From: Haematobacter massiliensis | GTDB taxonomy: Bacteria; Pseudomonadota; Alphaproteobacteria; Rhodobacterales; Rhodobacteraceae | Direction of reading: 5' to 3' | NCBI RefSeq assembly: GCF_000740795.1 | Contig: NZ_JGYG01000003.1 | Span: forward strand, 248,001-312,000 | DNA length: 64,000 nucleotides | Shown: positions 1 to 9,885 of the stretch, one piece after another | Position numbering within the stretch: position 1 is the first letter of the stretch | Layout: every line of letters begins with the position of its first letter | Made by a program: the position numbers and the translations under genes | Notes under the pieces: generated by a model | Databases searched by the model: none | What the model was told of the DNA's origin: nothing | Seen by the model: the letters and a program-made list of their open reading frames with translations, nothing else

Positions 1-1
1 T

Positions 2-403
2 CAGCAGGCCGGCCCCCTCCCCGCCGAACCGCGACAGCTGACTGGCCGCTGCCTCTGCGGCGGCGTCACCGGGCGGCTCGCGGGGCCAGCGGGCGCGGTG
101 GAGGCCTGCCATTGCATCCAGTGCCGCCGGATGACGGGCCACCACAGCGCTTCCTTCGGGCCGGTGACGGATCTTGTGCTGAGCGGGCACACGCTTCGAT
201 GCCACGCCACCCAGACAGGCCACTGGAAATTCTGCGGTACCTGCGGCTCCTCCATCGGGTTCAGCCGGGGAGAGGAGACATGGCTGGATGCGGGCTTCAT
301 CGACCCTCCCACCGGCGGCAGGCTCACCGCGCATATCTTCACTGCCTTCAAGGGCGACTATTACCGGATCATGGACGGATTGCCGCAAGCGGCGGAGCGC
401 TAG
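2..403 (+). CDS. GFA-family (CENP-V/GFA domain) protein, 5' partial
   Basis: The reading frame is open to the left edge of the window, so the start is probably just outside. Visible residues carry the zinc-binding cysteines of the GFA fold: CLCGG near the N-terminus, then CHCIQCRR, then CGTCGS. These match the family called glutathione-dependent formaldehyde-activating enzyme-like, small zinc proteins of about 110-150 residues. About 133 residues are seen here, so little is missing. Most family members have no demonstrated substrate; the glutathione-formaldehyde role applies to Gfa itself and should not be transferred. A GTG at position 98 would drop the first zinc pair and is an unlikely start. 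Confidence 0.8.
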   Translation, partial: QQAGPLPAEPRQLTGRCLCGGVTGRLAGPAGAVEACHCIQCRRMTGHHSASFGPVTDLVLSGHTLRCHATQTGHWKFCGTCGSSIGFSRGEETWLDAGFIDPPTGGRLTAHIFTAFKGDYYRIMDGLPQAAER

Positions 404-603
404 TAGGCGACCAGAAAGCATTCCGGTGGGTGCCCCGAAGTCGACATCGTCCTGCTTTCGCCGGAGATCGGCGCGAAAACCGCAGGTTTTGGCCGCTGTC
501 CGGGCCGATTCCCGGCCTTTCGGCGCAAGCCCCGCCGATACCGGCTTTTCCTCGGCCTGCCAGACTTGGAACGGCGGTGCAGATGGCCTACATCCGCTCC
601 GCC

Positions 604-1263
604 ATGACAGATCATTATGCCCCTCCCGACACGCCCCTCAGTATCCTGCACCACGACCATGAGATCGTGGTGGTGGACAAGCCCTCGGGCCTGTTGTCCG
701 TGCCCGGGAAGGGCGATCATCTGGCCGACTGCCTGATCGCCCGTCTGAAGGGGCCGTTCCCGGAGGTGCTGCTGGTGCATCGGCTGGACCGGGACACCTC
801 CGGCGTCATGGTCTTTGCCCTTACCCCGCATGCGCAACGTCATCTCGGGCTGCAGTTCGAGAAGCGCATGACACGCAAGGTCTATCTCGCCCGTGTCGCC
901 GGGCATGTGGAGCCGCGCCACGGCACGGTGAACCTGCCCCTCACCGTGGACTGGCCGAACCGCCCGCTCCAGAAGGTGGATTTCGAGACGGGCCGGGAAG
1001 CGGTGACCGATTGGCGCGTCGTCCGCCACGAAACCGGGCCGGAAGGGGGGTCCACGCGGATGCGCCTCATGCCGAAAACCGGGCGGAGCCACCAACTTCG
1101 CGTTCATATGCGGGAACTCGGCCATCCGATCCTTGGCGACAGCCTCTATGCGACGGGTGACGCCCTGAAGGCGCCCCGGCTGATGCTTCATGCCGAAAGC
1201 CTGCGCTTCCGTCACCCGGATGGCGGCAAGAGCCTGTCCTTCTCCGCCCCGGCGCCATTCTGA
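604..1263 (+). CDS. rluA: RluA-type 23S rRNA/tRNA pseudouridine synthase
   Basis: The product is 219 residues, the same length as E. coli RluA, with no N-terminal S4 domain. RluA-group enzymes isomerise uridine to pseudouridine in 23S rRNA and in the anticodon loop of some tRNAs. The catalytic motif HRLDRDTSG is at about residues 59-67, with Asp62 as the expected nucleophile, and GRSHQLRVH is the conserved later motif. An in-frame ATG at 583 would add seven residues; ATG 604 is preferred because the conserved N-terminus begins shortly after it. Family assignment is secure. The RluA subgroup rests on length and lack of S4. Confidence 0.88.
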   Translation: MTDHYAPPDTPLSILHHDHEIVVVDKPSGLLSVPGKGDHLADCLIARLKGPFPEVLLVHRLDRDTSGVMVFALTPHAQRHLGLQFEKRMTRKVYLARVAGHVEPRHGTVNLPLTVDWPNRPLQKVDFETGREAVTDWRVVRHETGPEGGSTRMRLMPKTGRSHQLRVHMRELGHPILGDSLYATGDALKAPRLMLHAESLRFRHPDGGKSLSFSAPAPF

Positions 1264-1417
1264 GACAGGCGTTCCGAAAGCGGAACAAGGCGAGGAAAGA
1301 GTTTGGCCGCGTCGCCATGCGACAGAATGCCGGACCTTTCCTTGCCGGCCCGCTGACACCGGGCGAGAAGCTGCCTATTCTCTTGGGCAACCGGCAAGCA
1401 GCCTGAAAGGATGGACC

Positions 1418-2071
1418 ATGTCGCTTCGCATCAACGATATCGCCCCCGATTTCACCGCCCAATCCACGGAAGGCGAGATCCGCTTCCATGAGTGGATCGG
1501 CGATGACTATGCAATTCTCTTCTCCCATCCCAAGGATTTCACGCCAGTCTGCACCACGGAATTCGCCGCCGTGGCAAACCTTCAGGACGAATTCGCCAAA
1601 CGCGGGGCCAAGGTGATCGGCGTTTCCGTCGACCCGCTGGACAGCCACCAGAAGTGGAAGGCCGACATCGCCCAGTACGGGGGCACGGAAGTGTCCTTTC
1701 CCCTGATCGCCGACCCGGATCTGACCGTGGCCAAGCTCTATGACATGATCCCGGCGGAAACGGTGCTGCCGGACGGGCGCACCCCTGCGCATACCGCCAC
1801 CGTGCGCTCCACCTTCTTCATCGGGCCGGACAAGAAGATCCGCGCGGCGATCATCTATCCGATGACCGTGGGCCGGAACTTTCAGGAGGTGCTCCGGGTG
1901 CTCGACGCGCTCCGCCTGACGGACGGGGTGCCGCTGGCCACGCCGGCCGACTGGAAACAGGGGGACGACGTGATCGTGGCGCTGGCGCTCGACGATGCGC
2001 AGGCCAAGGAGAAATACGGCGAGCTGGACATCAAGCTCCCCTATATCCGCAAGGCCAAGCAGCCCGCCTGA
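1418..2071 (+). CDS. 1-Cys peroxiredoxin (Prx6 class)
   Basis: A 217-residue thiol peroxidase that would reduce hydrogen peroxide and organic hydroperoxides in the cytoplasm. The peroxidatic site is FTPVCTTE at about residues 41-48, with Cys45 as the only cysteine in the protein, which fits the 1-Cys Prx6 class. The length and the long C-terminal arm also match that class. A single cysteine means the resolving thiol must come from a partner such as glutathione or another thiol, but none is encoded beside it. The start ATG follows AAAGGATGGACC, a weak Shine-Dalgarno. It appears monocistronic. Confidence 0.92.
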   Translation: MSLRINDIAPDFTAQSTEGEIRFHEWIGDDYAILFSHPKDFTPVCTTEFAAVANLQDEFAKRGAKVIGVSVDPLDSHQKWKADIAQYGGTEVSFPLIADPDLTVAKLYDMIPAETVLPDGRTPAHTATVRSTFFIGPDKKIRAAIIYPMTVGRNFQEVLRVLDALRLTDGVPLATPADWKQGDDVIVALALDDAQAKEKYGELDIKLPYIRKAKQPA

Positions 2072-2219
2072 GGACGCTAACCAAGCAGCCGGTCAAGCGC
2101 AGGGAGCGAGACCGGCTGGCTTGAGAGAGGGCCGCCGCGCGCGAAGCGCAGCCGCAGAGCATCCTCCGGCCGCAGGGCAAGACCGGCGGCCTGTCCCCGG
2201 CATCACGACTGCGTTTCCG

Positions 2220-2819
2220 TCATACGGTGGGAACGATATCCTTCGGATACAGCACGACCGGAGCACCCACGGGGACGAGGTTGTAAAGCTCCTCGATATG
2301 CTCGTTCATGAGCCGCACACACCCGTTGGAGACAGCCGTTCCGACCGTCCAGGGATCGGGTGTGCCGTGGATCCGCAGCATCGTATCACCGGCATTCGGC
2401 GCAAAGAGATAGAGCGCGCGCGCGCCCAGCGGGTTCTTCGGCCCCCCCGGCATCGGCTCCTCCGCCCATTTGGAATAGGCCGCAGGATTACGCTCCACCA
2501 TTTCTGCGGTGGGCTTCCAACTGGGCCATTCCTTCTTGGCGCCGATCCAGAAATTGCCGGATTCGTAAAGATCGCCTTTGCCGATGCCGACCTTGTAGCG
2601 CCGCGCGCTCTGCCCGCCAAAAGTCAGGTAGAGAGCGAAATCGCTGGGAACGACATGCACCTGCCCCGCAGAATAGCTGTTGTTCAGCAAGACCATGTGA
2701 GGCGTCCAGTCGGCGGGCATCGTCCAGGCGGTCCGCGCCTCGGCCCGGCGTATCATCGACGCCGCCGAAACCGTTGCAAGAGCTGTGAAAATGAAGGCGC
2801 GGCGGGAAAATCTGGGCAT
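2220..2819 (-). CDS. L,D-transpeptidase (YkuD domain), Tat-like signal
   Basis: A 199-residue exported enzyme expected to form L,D-crosslinks in peptidoglycan or attach proteins to it. The YkuD active-site motif is present: His151 in IHGTP, then SNGCVRL with Ser164, Cys167 and Arg169. The N-terminus MPRFSRRAFIF fits the twin-arginine pattern SRRxFI followed by a hydrophobic stretch, so Tat export is plausible; Sec cannot be excluded. The start is placed at this methionine because it begins the signal peptide. An upstream in-frame ATG would add 21 residues in front of it. No co-oriented partner is close. Confidence 0.88.
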   Translation of the reverse strand: MPRFSRRAFIFTALATVSAASMIRRAEARTAWTMPADWTPHMVLLNNSYSAGQVHVVPSDFALYLTFGGQSARRYKVGIGKGDLYESGNFWIGAKKEWPSWKPTAEMVERNPAAYSKWAEEPMPGGPKNPLGARALYLFAPNAGDTMLRIHGTPDPWTVGTAVSNGCVRLMNEHIEELYNLVPVGAPVVLYPKDIVPTV

Positions 2820-2904
2820 GTCGAACTCCGTTCCATCTACCCTATCAAAAACACTATATAAATTCCGGTTCCCTGATCTCACATGAAAGTCACGCGGTCG
2901 GGAA

Positions 2905-2934
2905 CAAAAAAACCCCGGCCGTTGCCAGCCGGGG
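2905..2934 (-). terminator. Rho-independent terminator of pnp
   Basis: Read on the minus strand just past the pnp stop: a 7-bp perfect stem (CCCCGGC / GCCGGGG) with an 8-nt loop, directly followed by a run of T residues. This is a textbook intrinsic terminator ending the rpsO-pnp unit. It lies between pnp and the divergently read start region of the L,D-transpeptidase gene. Confidence 0.88.
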
Positions 2935-2954
2935 CGATGAGAAGCGAGAATGCC

Positions 2955-5096
2955 TTATTCGGCGTTCTGCTTTTCCTTCTGTTCGGCGATTTCCTCACCG
3001 GTTTCCTGATCGACCATCTTCATGCCGAGCCGGACCTTGCCGCGATCGTCGAAGCCGAGAAGCTTGACCTTCACTTCCTGGCCTTCCTTCAGCACTTCGT
3101 TCGGATGGTTCAGACGCTTGTTGGCGATCTGGGAGACGTGGACCAGCCCGTCCCGCTTGCCGAAGAAGTTCACGAAGGCACCGAAATCGACAAGTTTCAC
3201 GACCTTGCCGGTATAGACCTTGCCTTCTTCCGGCTCTGCCACGATCGACCAGATCATGTCATAGGCCCGCTTGATCGCGCCAGCGTCGCTGGATGCGATC
3301 TTGATCACGCCATCATCGTTGATGTCCACCTTCGCGCCCGAGGTCTCCACGATCTCGCGGATGACCTTGCCGCCCGAGCCGATCACTTCGCGGATCTTGT
3401 CGGTCGGGATGGTCAGCGTCTCGATCTTCGGCGCGTATTCGGAGAAGCCCTGCGGCGCGGAGAGCGCCTGGTTCATCTCGGCCAGGATATGAAGACGACC
3501 GTCCTTGGCCTGCGCCAGCGCCTGCTCCATGATCGCCGGCGTGATGCCCGCCACCTTGATGTCCATCTGGAGCGAGGTGATCCCGGCTTCGGTGCCCGCG
3601 ACCTTGAAATCCATGTCGCCGAGGTGATCCTCGTCGCCCAGGATGTCGGTCAGCACCGCCCATTTGCCATCATCCTCAAGGATGAGGCCCATGGCGACAC
3701 CGGCCACGGGGGCCTTCAGCGGCACGCCCGCATCCATCATGGAAAGCGAGCCGCCGCAGACGGAGGCCATGGAGGACGACCCGTTCGATTCGGTGATCTC
3801 GGAGACGACACGGATCGTGTAGGGGAAGTCCGTCGGCGCGGGCAGGACAGCCTGAAGGGCGCGCCAGGCAAGTTTCCCGTGACCGACCTCACGACGACCC
3901 GGCGAACCCACGCGGCCCACTTCGCCGACCGAATAGGGCGGGAAGTTGTAGTGCAGCAGGAAGTTCGACCGCGAATTGCCGGTCAGCGCGTCGATGATCT
4001 GCTCATCCTCGCCGGTGCCGAGCGTGGTCACGACCAGCGCCTGCGTCTCCCCGCGGGTGAAGAGCGCGGAGCCGTGGGTGCGCGGCAGGATGCCGACTTC
4101 GGAAACGATCGGACGAACGGTCTTGTTGTCACGCCCGTCGATCCGCGGCCCGCCGGAGATGATGTCGCCGCGCAGGATGGAGGACTCGAGCTTCTTGAAG
4201 GAGGAGCCGAGGTTCGGATCAGCCAGCTCATCCACCGAGAGCGCGGCTTCAACAGCCTCACGCGCGGCTTCGATGGCGGACTGGCGCTGCTGCTTGTCCT
4301 TGATGGCGAAGGCAGCCCGCATCTTGGCCTCGCCCGCCTTCTTCACCTTGGCATAGAGCGCGGAGTAATCGGCGGGTTTGAAGTCGAAGGGCTCTTTCGC
4401 GGCGTCTTCGGCAAGGTCGATGATCAGGTCGATCACCGGCTGCATCGCCTCATGGCCGAACTTCACCGCGCCCAGCATCTCTTCCTCGGTCAGCTCATAG
4501 GCCTCCGATTCGACCATCATCACGGCGTTCTTGGTGCCGGCGACGACGAGGTCGAGACGCTGCTCCGGGTTCGCGCGGAGCTTCTGCATATCCTCCACGG
4601 GCGGGTTCAGACGGTATTCGCCGTTGGAGAAGCCGACGCGCGCGGCGCCGATCGGCCCCATGAAGGGCACGCCGGAAATCGTGAGCGCAGCAGAGGCCGC
4701 GATCATCGCCACGATATCGGGATCGTTCACGAGGTCATGCGACAGCACGGTGGCCATCACCAGAACCTCGTTCTTGAAGCCCGGCACGAAGAGCGGGCGC
4801 GTCGGACGGTCGATCAGGCGGGAGACGAGCGTCTCCTTCTCCGAAGGACGCGCCTCGCGCTTGAAGAACCCGCCCGGGATCTTGCCCGCGGCGTAGTACT
4901 TTTCCTGATAGTGCACGGTGAGCGGGAAGAAGTCCTGACCGGGTTTCGGCTGCTTGGCGAAGGTCACGTTGGCCATGACGCTCGTCTCGCCCAGCGTGGC
5001 GATCACGGAACCATCCGCCTGGCGGGCGACGTGGCCCGTCTCGAGGGTCAGCGTATCGCCGCCCCATTCGATGGATTTCCTGGTAATATTGAACAT
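2955..5096 (-). CDS. pnp: Polynucleotide phosphorylase
   Basis: A 713-residue exoribonuclease that degrades RNA 3' to 5' by phosphorolysis, normally as a trimer and as part of the degradosome. The order of parts is standard: first RNase PH core, helical linker, second RNase PH core, a KH domain with the loop IGSGGKVI, and an S1 domain beginning [14 protein letters not shown]. The length matches the family (about 700-715). The start [13 protein letters not shown] is the conserved N-terminus; upstream in-frame codons are low-complexity. It follows rpsO in the same direction with a 232-bp gap, the classical rpsO-pnp arrangement, often subject to autogenous control in the leader. Confidence 0.98.
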   Translation of the reverse strand: MFNITRKSIEWGGDTLTLETGHVARQADGSVIATLGETSVMANVTFAKQPKPGQDFFPLTVHYQEKYYAAGKIPGGFFKREARPSEKETLVSRLIDRPTRPLFVPGFKNEVLVMATVLSHDLVNDPDIVAMIAASAALTISGVPFMGPIGAARVGFSNGEYRLNPPVEDMQKLRANPEQRLDLVVAGTKNAVMMVESEAYELTEEEMLGAVKFGHEAMQPVIDLIIDLAEDAAKEPFDFKPADYSALYAKVKKAGEAKMRAAFAIKDKQQRQSAIEAAREAVEAALSVDELADPNLGSSFKKLESSILRGDIISGGPRIDGRDNKTVRPIVSEVGILPRTHGSALFTRGETQALVVTTLGTGEDEQIIDALTGNSRSNFLLHYNFPPYSVGEVGRVGSPGRREVGHGKLAWRALQAVLPAPTDFPYTIRVVSEITESNGSSSMASVCGGSLSMMDAGVPLKAPVAGVAMGLILEDDGKWAVLTDILGDEDHLGDMDFKVAGTEAGITSLQMDIKVAGITPAIMEQALAQAKDGRLHILAEMNQALSAPQGFSEYAPKIETLTIPTDKIREVIGSGGKVIREIVETSGAKVDINDDGVIKIASSDAGAIKRAYDMIWSIVAEPEEGKVYTGKVVKLVDFGAFVNFFGKRDGLVHVSQIANKRLNHPNEVLKEGQEVKVKLLGFDDRGKVRLGMKMVDQETGEEIAEQKEKQNAE

Positions 5097-5328
5097 GTCG
5101 TATCCTTTTCGCCGGAGGACCCTCCCCCGGCCGTTACGCGTACGGGCCGCATGCCCGTGATCCCTGACGATCATTTCTCCGGCCTGTCCCGCGGGATCTG
5201 ACGGGGAGGTTTCGGCCTTCAGGCGGCTACGCACAGGCGCGTGCCGGGTTTGGGCGGGCGCGGTCATCCTGCGCCCCTGCCCGGATATATAGCGGTTGCG
5301 CCCCGCGGACGAAGCGCAACCGGAAAGG

Positions 5329-5598
5329 TCAGCGACGCAGGCCGAGACGCTCGATGAGCGACTGATAGCGGGCCTCGTCCTTGCCCTTGAGATAGTCGAG
5401 CAGCTTGCGGCGCTGCGCAACGAGTTTCAGAAGCCCACGGCGGGAGTGGTTATCCTTCTTGTGGGTCTTGAAATGCTCGGTGAGCGTCGCGATGCGCGAG
5501 GAAAGGATCGCAACCTGCACTTCGGGCGAACCGGTGTCGCCTTCCTTGGTTGCGAATTCCTTGACGACGCGGTTCTTCTCTTCGACGGTGATCGACAT
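5329..5598 (-). CDS. rpsO: 30S ribosomal protein S15
   Basis: An 89-residue protein of the standard S15 length, binding 16S rRNA in the platform of the small subunit. Recognisable segments include the N-terminal [15 protein letters not shown], the central [10 protein letters not shown] and [16 protein letters not shown], and the C-terminal LERLGLRR-type end. A strong AGGAGG lies five bases before the ATG. It is the first gene of the rpsO-pnp unit. truB, which often precedes rpsO, is not present here; aroC lies divergently upstream instead. Confidence 0.98.
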   Translation of the reverse strand: MSITVEEKNRVVKEFATKEGDTGSPEVQVAILSSRIATLTEHFKTHKKDNHSRRGLLKLVAQRRKLLDYLKGKDEARYQSLIERLGLRR

Positions 5599-5818
5599 CG
5601 GGGCCTCCTGTTCGGCTTGAGATAAGGGCACGAGCCGGGATGTCGTCCAGCAAGGCCCGTGGAGCATCCGCGCGGAGATACGAGGATCTCCCGGACGGAT
5701 GCGCGCCTATACTGGAAAAACCCGATAAAGGAAAGCACAAATGGCGTCACCCCGACCCGCCGAAAGGCTTTCCAGACGCCTCCGCAGCCGCTAAACGGGC
5801 GGGCGAAGGAGAGCCTCC

Positions 5819-6919
5819 ATGAGCCTAAACACGTTCGGCCACGTCTTTCGCGTCACCACCTGGGGGGAGAGTCACGGGCCGGCGCTCGGCGCGACGGTGG
5901 ATGGTTGCCCTCCCGGCATACCGATCGACCTGACGCGTGTTCAGGCATGGATGGACAGGCGCAAGCCAGGTCAGAGCCGTTTCACCACCCAGCGCCGAGA
6001 AGCCGATGAGGTCGAAATCCTCTCCGGCACCTTCGAGGGCGTCACCACGGGCACACCGATCCAGCTCATGATCCGCAACACCGACCAGCGGTCGAAGGAC
6101 TATGGCGAGATCGCCAATGCCTTCCGTCCCGGCCATGCGGACATCACCTACTGGCAGAAATACGGCATCCGCGACTATCGCGGGGGCGGACGTTCCTCGG
6201 CGCGGGAAACCGCCGCCAGGGTCGCCGCGGGCGGTATCGCAAGGGAGGTGCTCGCGCGGCTCGTCCCCGAGTTGCGGATCACCGGCTATCTCGTGCAGCT
6301 CGGCGCGGATGCCATCGACCGCGACAGGTTCGACGCTCTCGAAATCGAACGGAACCCGTTCTGGTCGCCGGATGCGGCGGCGGCGGAACGCTGGGCGGCC
6401 TCGCTCGACGCGCTGCGCAAGGCGGGCAATTCCGTCGGTGCGGTGATCGAGGTGGTGGCCGAAGGCGTACCCCCCGGTCTTGGCGCGCCGATCTACGGCA
6501 AGCTGGACAGCGACCTCGCCGCCGCGATGATGTCGATCAACGCGGTGAAAGGGGTGGAAATCGGCGACGGATTCGCGGCGGCCGCCCTGACCGGGGTGGA
6601 AAATGCCGATGAGCTGCGCATGGGTAATCAGGGCCCCTACTTCACGTCAAACCACGCGGGCGGGATTCTGGGCGGCATCTCCAGCGGTCAGCCGGTAGTG
6701 GTGCGCTTCGCCGTGAAGCCCACGTCATCCATCCTGACCTCGCGACGGACGGTGACGAAGGACGGCTCGGAAGCGGAACTGGTCACCAAGGGCCGCCACG
6801 ATCCTTCCGTCGGTATCCGCGCCGTGCCGGTGGGCGAGGCGATGATGGCCTGTGTCCTGCTTGACCACCTGCTGCTCGACCGCGCCCAGACCGGCGGCGC
6901 GCGCGGGGAGATTGGCTGA
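5819..6919 (+). CDS. aroC: Chorismate synthase
   Basis: A 366-residue enzyme converting 5-enolpyruvylshikimate-3-phosphate to chorismate, the last common step to aromatic amino acids; it needs reduced FMN. The signature N-terminus [16 protein letters not shown] and the middle [17 protein letters not shown] are seen, and length is normal. The Shine-Dalgarno AAGGAG sits about six bases before ATG. The gene is divergent from rpsO-pnp and separated by 220 bp that must hold both promoters. Confidence 0.98.
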   Translation: MSLNTFGHVFRVTTWGESHGPALGATVDGCPPGIPIDLTRVQAWMDRRKPGQSRFTTQRREADEVEILSGTFEGVTTGTPIQLMIRNTDQRSKDYGEIANAFRPGHADITYWQKYGIRDYRGGGRSSARETAARVAAGGIAREVLARLVPELRITGYLVQLGADAIDRDRFDALEIERNPFWSPDAAAAERWAASLDALRKAGNSVGAVIEVVAEGVPPGLGAPIYGKLDSDLAAAMMSINAVKGVEIGDGFAAAALTGVENADELRMGNQGPYFTSNHAGGILGGISSGQPVVVRFAVKPTSSILTSRRTVTKDGSEAELVTKGRHDPSVGIRAVPVGEAMMACVLLDHLLLDRAQTGGARGEIG

Positions 6920-7025
6920 TCTGCGGGCCCTCCACGGCGGGGGGCAGGATGCCAAGGCCCGCCGTAAACGCCACGGATGTAAAAAGCCACCCGGCAGACG
7001 AGCTGCCCCGCTGCGGTGCGTGCGC

Positions 7026-7919
7026 TTACTGGCTCTCTGCCAGAACCGGGCGGGTGCGGATCTGCTTGGAGAGCTGCACCGCGAGAATCCCTGCCATGAT
7101 GATCAGCACGCCGATCAGGTCGGCGCCATGCACCGGCTCGCCCAGCAGGACGGCAGCGACGGCCACGCCGAAGAACGGGTTGAGGAAGTGGAAGGTCGCC
7201 GCCTTGACCGCGCCGATCCGCAGCACCAGCCGGAACCAGAGCCATGTCGCAAACAGGCCCGGGACGAAAACCATATAGAGAAAGGCCGCCAGCACCCGCG
7301 GGCTGCCGTCCAGATGGAACGGCTCTGTCAGGAGGGCGATCGGCAGCAGCACCGCAGCTCCGACCAGCATCTGCAACCCCACCACCATCAGGAGGTTGCC
7401 GCTCCCCGACGTTCCCCTCACCGCCAGCGTCGCGGCGGTGAGCGCGAGTGCACCGAGGCAGAGCAGAAACAGCCCCCATGGGTCCACCCCGCCGCTGATC
7501 CGCCCCGCCATGATGAGCGCGACGCCGACCATACCTGCGACCAGTCCCGCGATGCCCAAAGGGCGCGGACGCTCGCCAAGGATGAGCCAGCCGAACAGCG
7601 CCACCAGCAGCGGCATGGTGGAGCCGACGATGGCAGCGAGCGAAGCCTCCACAGTCTGCATGCCCACAAAGTTCAGCCCGAGGTAGAGCGCGTTCTGGCA
7701 CACGCCGAACACGATCACCGAAATCCATTGCGCACGCGTCAGCCGCGCCGTCTGACCGAGGGAGACAGCAAGCAGGATCCCGCATATCCCCGCCAGCAGA
7801 AAGCGCCCTGACAGCGCGTAGAGCGGCGGAACGGCCGTAACGACGATCCGGGCTGCAGTGAAGGCCGACGACCAGATGACGGCGAAGGTCAGCCCCATCA
7901 GGAGCGCGCGGACATCCAT
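7026..7919 (-). CDS. EamA/DMT-family membrane transporter
   Basis: A 297-residue protein with about ten predicted hydrophobic helices arranged as two EamA repeats, typical of drug/metabolite transporter permeases. The first repeat runs about residues 5-135 and the second about 145-285. Substrates of these permeases (amino acids, nucleobases, metabolites) cannot be read from sequence. The start MDVRALLMGL is chosen because the hydrophobic helix begins there and a G-rich ribosome site precedes it. It lies just downstream of the HU gene on the same strand but is separated from it by a terminator-like hairpin. Confidence 0.85.
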   Translation of the reverse strand: MDVRALLMGLTFAVIWSSAFTAARIVVTAVPPLYALSGRFLLAGICGILLAVSLGQTARLTRAQWISVIVFGVCQNALYLGLNFVGMQTVEASLAAIVGSTMPLLVALFGWLILGERPRPLGIAGLVAGMVGVALIMAGRISGGVDPWGLFLLCLGALALTAATLAVRGTSGSGNLLMVVGLQMLVGAAVLLPIALLTEPFHLDGSPRVLAAFLYMVFVPGLFATWLWFRLVLRIGAVKAATFHFLNPFFGVAVAAVLLGEPVHGADLIGVLIIMAGILAVQLSKQIRTRPVLAESQ

Positions 7920-7939
7920 ATTCCCCCCCCGGAAATGGA

Positions 7940-7966
7940 AAGGGCCGCTCCTTGCGGGCGGCCCTT
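7940..7966 (-). terminator. Hairpin between HU and DMT genes
   Basis: A perfect 9-bp inverted repeat (AAGGGCCGC / GCGGCCCTT) with a 9-nt loop, 12 bases past the HU stop codon. The following T-run is only three bases, so termination strength is uncertain. Its position suggests the 3' end of the abundant HU transcript. Confidence 0.7.
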
Positions 7967-7977
7967 CGATATTCGGC

Positions 7978-8265
7978 TCAGGCGTTGATGCTGTCTTTGA
8001 GAGCCTTGGCAACGGTGATCTTCACCACCTTGTCCGCCGGCTTGGTGATCTGCTCGCCGGTGGCAGGGTTGCGCACCTGACGCTCGGGGCGGGTCCGGCA
8101 GACGATCTTGCCAAGGCCCGGAAGCGTCACGGCACCGCCGGCCACCACTTCCTTGGTCACCACGGACGCGATTGCGTCGAGCGCAGCCGTCGCCGTCTTC
8201 TTGTCCGAGCCCATCTCTTCGGCCAGGGCGGCGACCAGTTGGGTCTTGGTCAGCGCTTTCGACAT
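7978..8265 (-). CDS. hup: DNA-binding protein HU
   Basis: A 95-residue nucleoid protein of the HU/IHF family. It begins MSKALTKTQLVAALAEEMG, has the conserved GLGKI turn before the beta-arm and the arm-tip motif RNPATGE near residue 65, and ends in a lysine-rich helix. It lacks the sequence hallmarks of IHF subunits, so HU is preferred. It appears to be a single-gene unit with its own promoter region on the right and a hairpin on the left. Confidence 0.93.
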   Translation of the reverse strand: MSKALTKTQLVAALAEEMGSDKKTATAALDAIASVVTKEVVAGGAVTLPGLGKIVCRTRPERQVRNPATGEQITKPADKVVKITVAKALKDSINA

Positions 8266-8331
8266 CAGAACACTCCTCGTATAGTCCCGCTTGTGTTGTT
8301 ATCGGCCCGTCATTTTAAGGGCATGTCGCTT

Positions 8332-8360
8332 GCTACACAGGTTTTCATCGCGCATTTCAA
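8332..8360 (-). promoter_or_regulatory. Candidate promoter of HU gene
   Basis: On the minus strand TTGAAA (8360-8355) and TGTAGC (8337-8332) are separated by 17 bp, about 67 bp before the HU start codon. The -35 is close to consensus and the -10 is weak, as is common in GC-rich alphaproteobacteria. Assigned by pattern only. Confidence 0.35.
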
Positions 8361-8394
8361 GCCGTTTCGCGTGGGGTAAGGCGGAAATCGGCCT

Positions 8395-9885
8395 TTAAAG
8401 AAAGGCTGTCTCCTCAAAGGAACGCAACTTGCGGCTGTGCATGCGCTCCAGCGGCGTCTCCCGCAGCAGTTCCATGGCCCTGACGCCGATCTTCAGATGC
8501 CGGGAGACCTGCGTGCGGTAAAAGGCGCTGGCCATGCCGGGAAGCTTCAGCTCCCCATGGAGCGGTTTGTCCGACACGCAGAGCAATGTCCCGTAAGGCA
8601 CGCGGAAGCGGAAACCGTTGGCGGCGATGGTCGCGCTCTCCATATCCAGCGCCACGGCGCGGCTCTGGCTCAGCCGCTGGACGGGGCCGGACTGGTCGCG
8701 CAGTTCCCAGTTGCGGTTGTCGATCGTGGCCACGGTGCCGGTGCGCATGATGCGTTTCAGCTCATAGCCCTCCAGCTCGGTCACCTCCTCCACCGCATCC
8801 TCCAGCGCCACCTGAATCTCCGCAAGCGCGGGGATCGGCACCCAGACGGGCAGGTCGTCGTCCAGAACGTGATCCTCGCGCAGATAGCCGTGTGCGAGCA
8901 CGAAATCCCCGAGCGACTGGCTGGATCGCAGCCCCGCGCAGTGTCCGACCATCAGCCAGGCGTGCGGGCGCAGCACGGCGATATGGTCGGTGGCTGTCTT
9001 GGCATTGGACGGCCCGACACCGATGTTCACCAGCGTGATCCCCGCAGCCCCCGGTCGCTTCAGATGGTAGGAAGGCATCTGCGGCATCTTCCCCAGCTGC
9101 GGCAGCGGATCGCCGGCGCCGGTGATCTCCACCCCGCCGGGACCGACGAAGGAGGTATAGCCGCTCACCGGATCGGCGAGGCAGGCCCGGGCATAGGCCT
9201 CGAACTCCTCTACATAGAACTGGTAGTTGGTGAACAGGACGAAGTTCTGGAAATGCTCCGCCGCCGTGGCGGTATAGTGCTGCAACCGGGCCAGCGAGTA
9301 ATCCACCCGCTGCGCCGTGAAGGGCGCCAGCGCACGCGAGCCATCCTCATGCCGGATGTCGTAGCCGTTCACGATGTCGTCGTTCATGGTGTTGAGGTTC
9401 GGCACATCGAAGATGTCGCGCAGCGGAAAGTCCAGCGCGGCCTCCTGCGGGACGGTGAACCCCTCGCTCGACATGGCGAAATGCAGCGGGATCGGCGTGA
9501 CCGACGGACCCACGGCCACCGGCACGCCGTGGTTCTGCATGACGAGACCGATCTGCTGGGTCAGGTAGGCCTCGAACAGGTCGGGACGGGTCACGGTCGT
9601 CGAATACTCCCCCGGCTCGGCCACGTAGCCAAAGGACAGACGGCTGTCGATCTTGCCGTAGCTTGTCGTCGTGATGCGGATTTCCGGGTAGAAGGCGCGG
9701 TACCGGGCGCGGATCGAGCCACCATTCAGCGTCTCTCCGAAGCGGTCGCGAAGGAAGGCTGTCGCCTCGTCATACAGCTCCCGCACGAAAGCCACCGCGG
9801 CGGCGGGATCGTCGAAAAGCTGCGGCTCACGCAAGGGGGGGGTGCGGATCGGCAGGTTGTTCTTGGGCAGGGACGCGAGGTTCAC
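8395..9885 (-). CDS. amn: AMP nucleosidase
   Basis: A 496-residue protein similar in length to E. coli Amn (484). Amn hydrolyses AMP to adenine and ribose 5-phosphate. The N-terminal half is the AMP-nucleosidase-specific domain; the C-terminal half has the nucleoside-phosphorylase fold, with conserved stretches such as VNIGVGPSNAKTATDHIAVLRP and ALDMESATIAANGFRF, the latter containing the nucleoside-binding MES. The GTG start overlaps the last bases of ade as GTGA (9882-9885), which indicates translational coupling. Together the two genes would convert AMP to adenine and then hypoxanthine. Confidence 0.93.
   Translation of the reverse strand: MNLASLPKNNLPIRTPPLREPQLFDDPAAAVAFVRELYDEATAFLRDRFGETLNGGSIRARYRAFYPEIRITTTSYGKIDSRLSFGYVAEPGEYSTTVTRPDLFEAYLTQQIGLVMQNHGVPVAVGPSVTPIPLHFAMSSEGFTVPQEAALDFPLRDIFDVPNLNTMNDDIVNGYDIRHEDGSRALAPFTAQRVDYSLARLQHYTATAAEHFQNFVLFTNYQFYVEEFEAYARACLADPVSGYTSFVGPGGVEITGAGDPLPQLGKMPQMPSYHLKRPGAAGITLVNIGVGPSNAKTATDHIAVLRPHAWLMVGHCAGLRSSQSLGDFVLAHGYLREDHVLDDDLPVWVPIPALAEIQVALEDAVEEVTELEGYELKRIMRTGTVATIDNRNWELRDQSGPVQRLSQSRAVALDMESATIAANGFRFRVPYGTLLCVSDKPLHGELKLPGMASAFYRTQVSRHLKIGVRAMELLRETPLERMHSRKLRSFEETAFL

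Noticed and set aside
112-603. Long N-terminal extension of rluA
   Set aside because: The extension overlaps the GFA-family gene in another frame; RluA from ATG 604 has the exact family length.
2883-5201. 772-residue open frame on the plus strand across pnp
   Set aside because: Antisense shadow of pnp, rich in His, Arg and Asp as is usual for GC-rich antisense frames; no domain.
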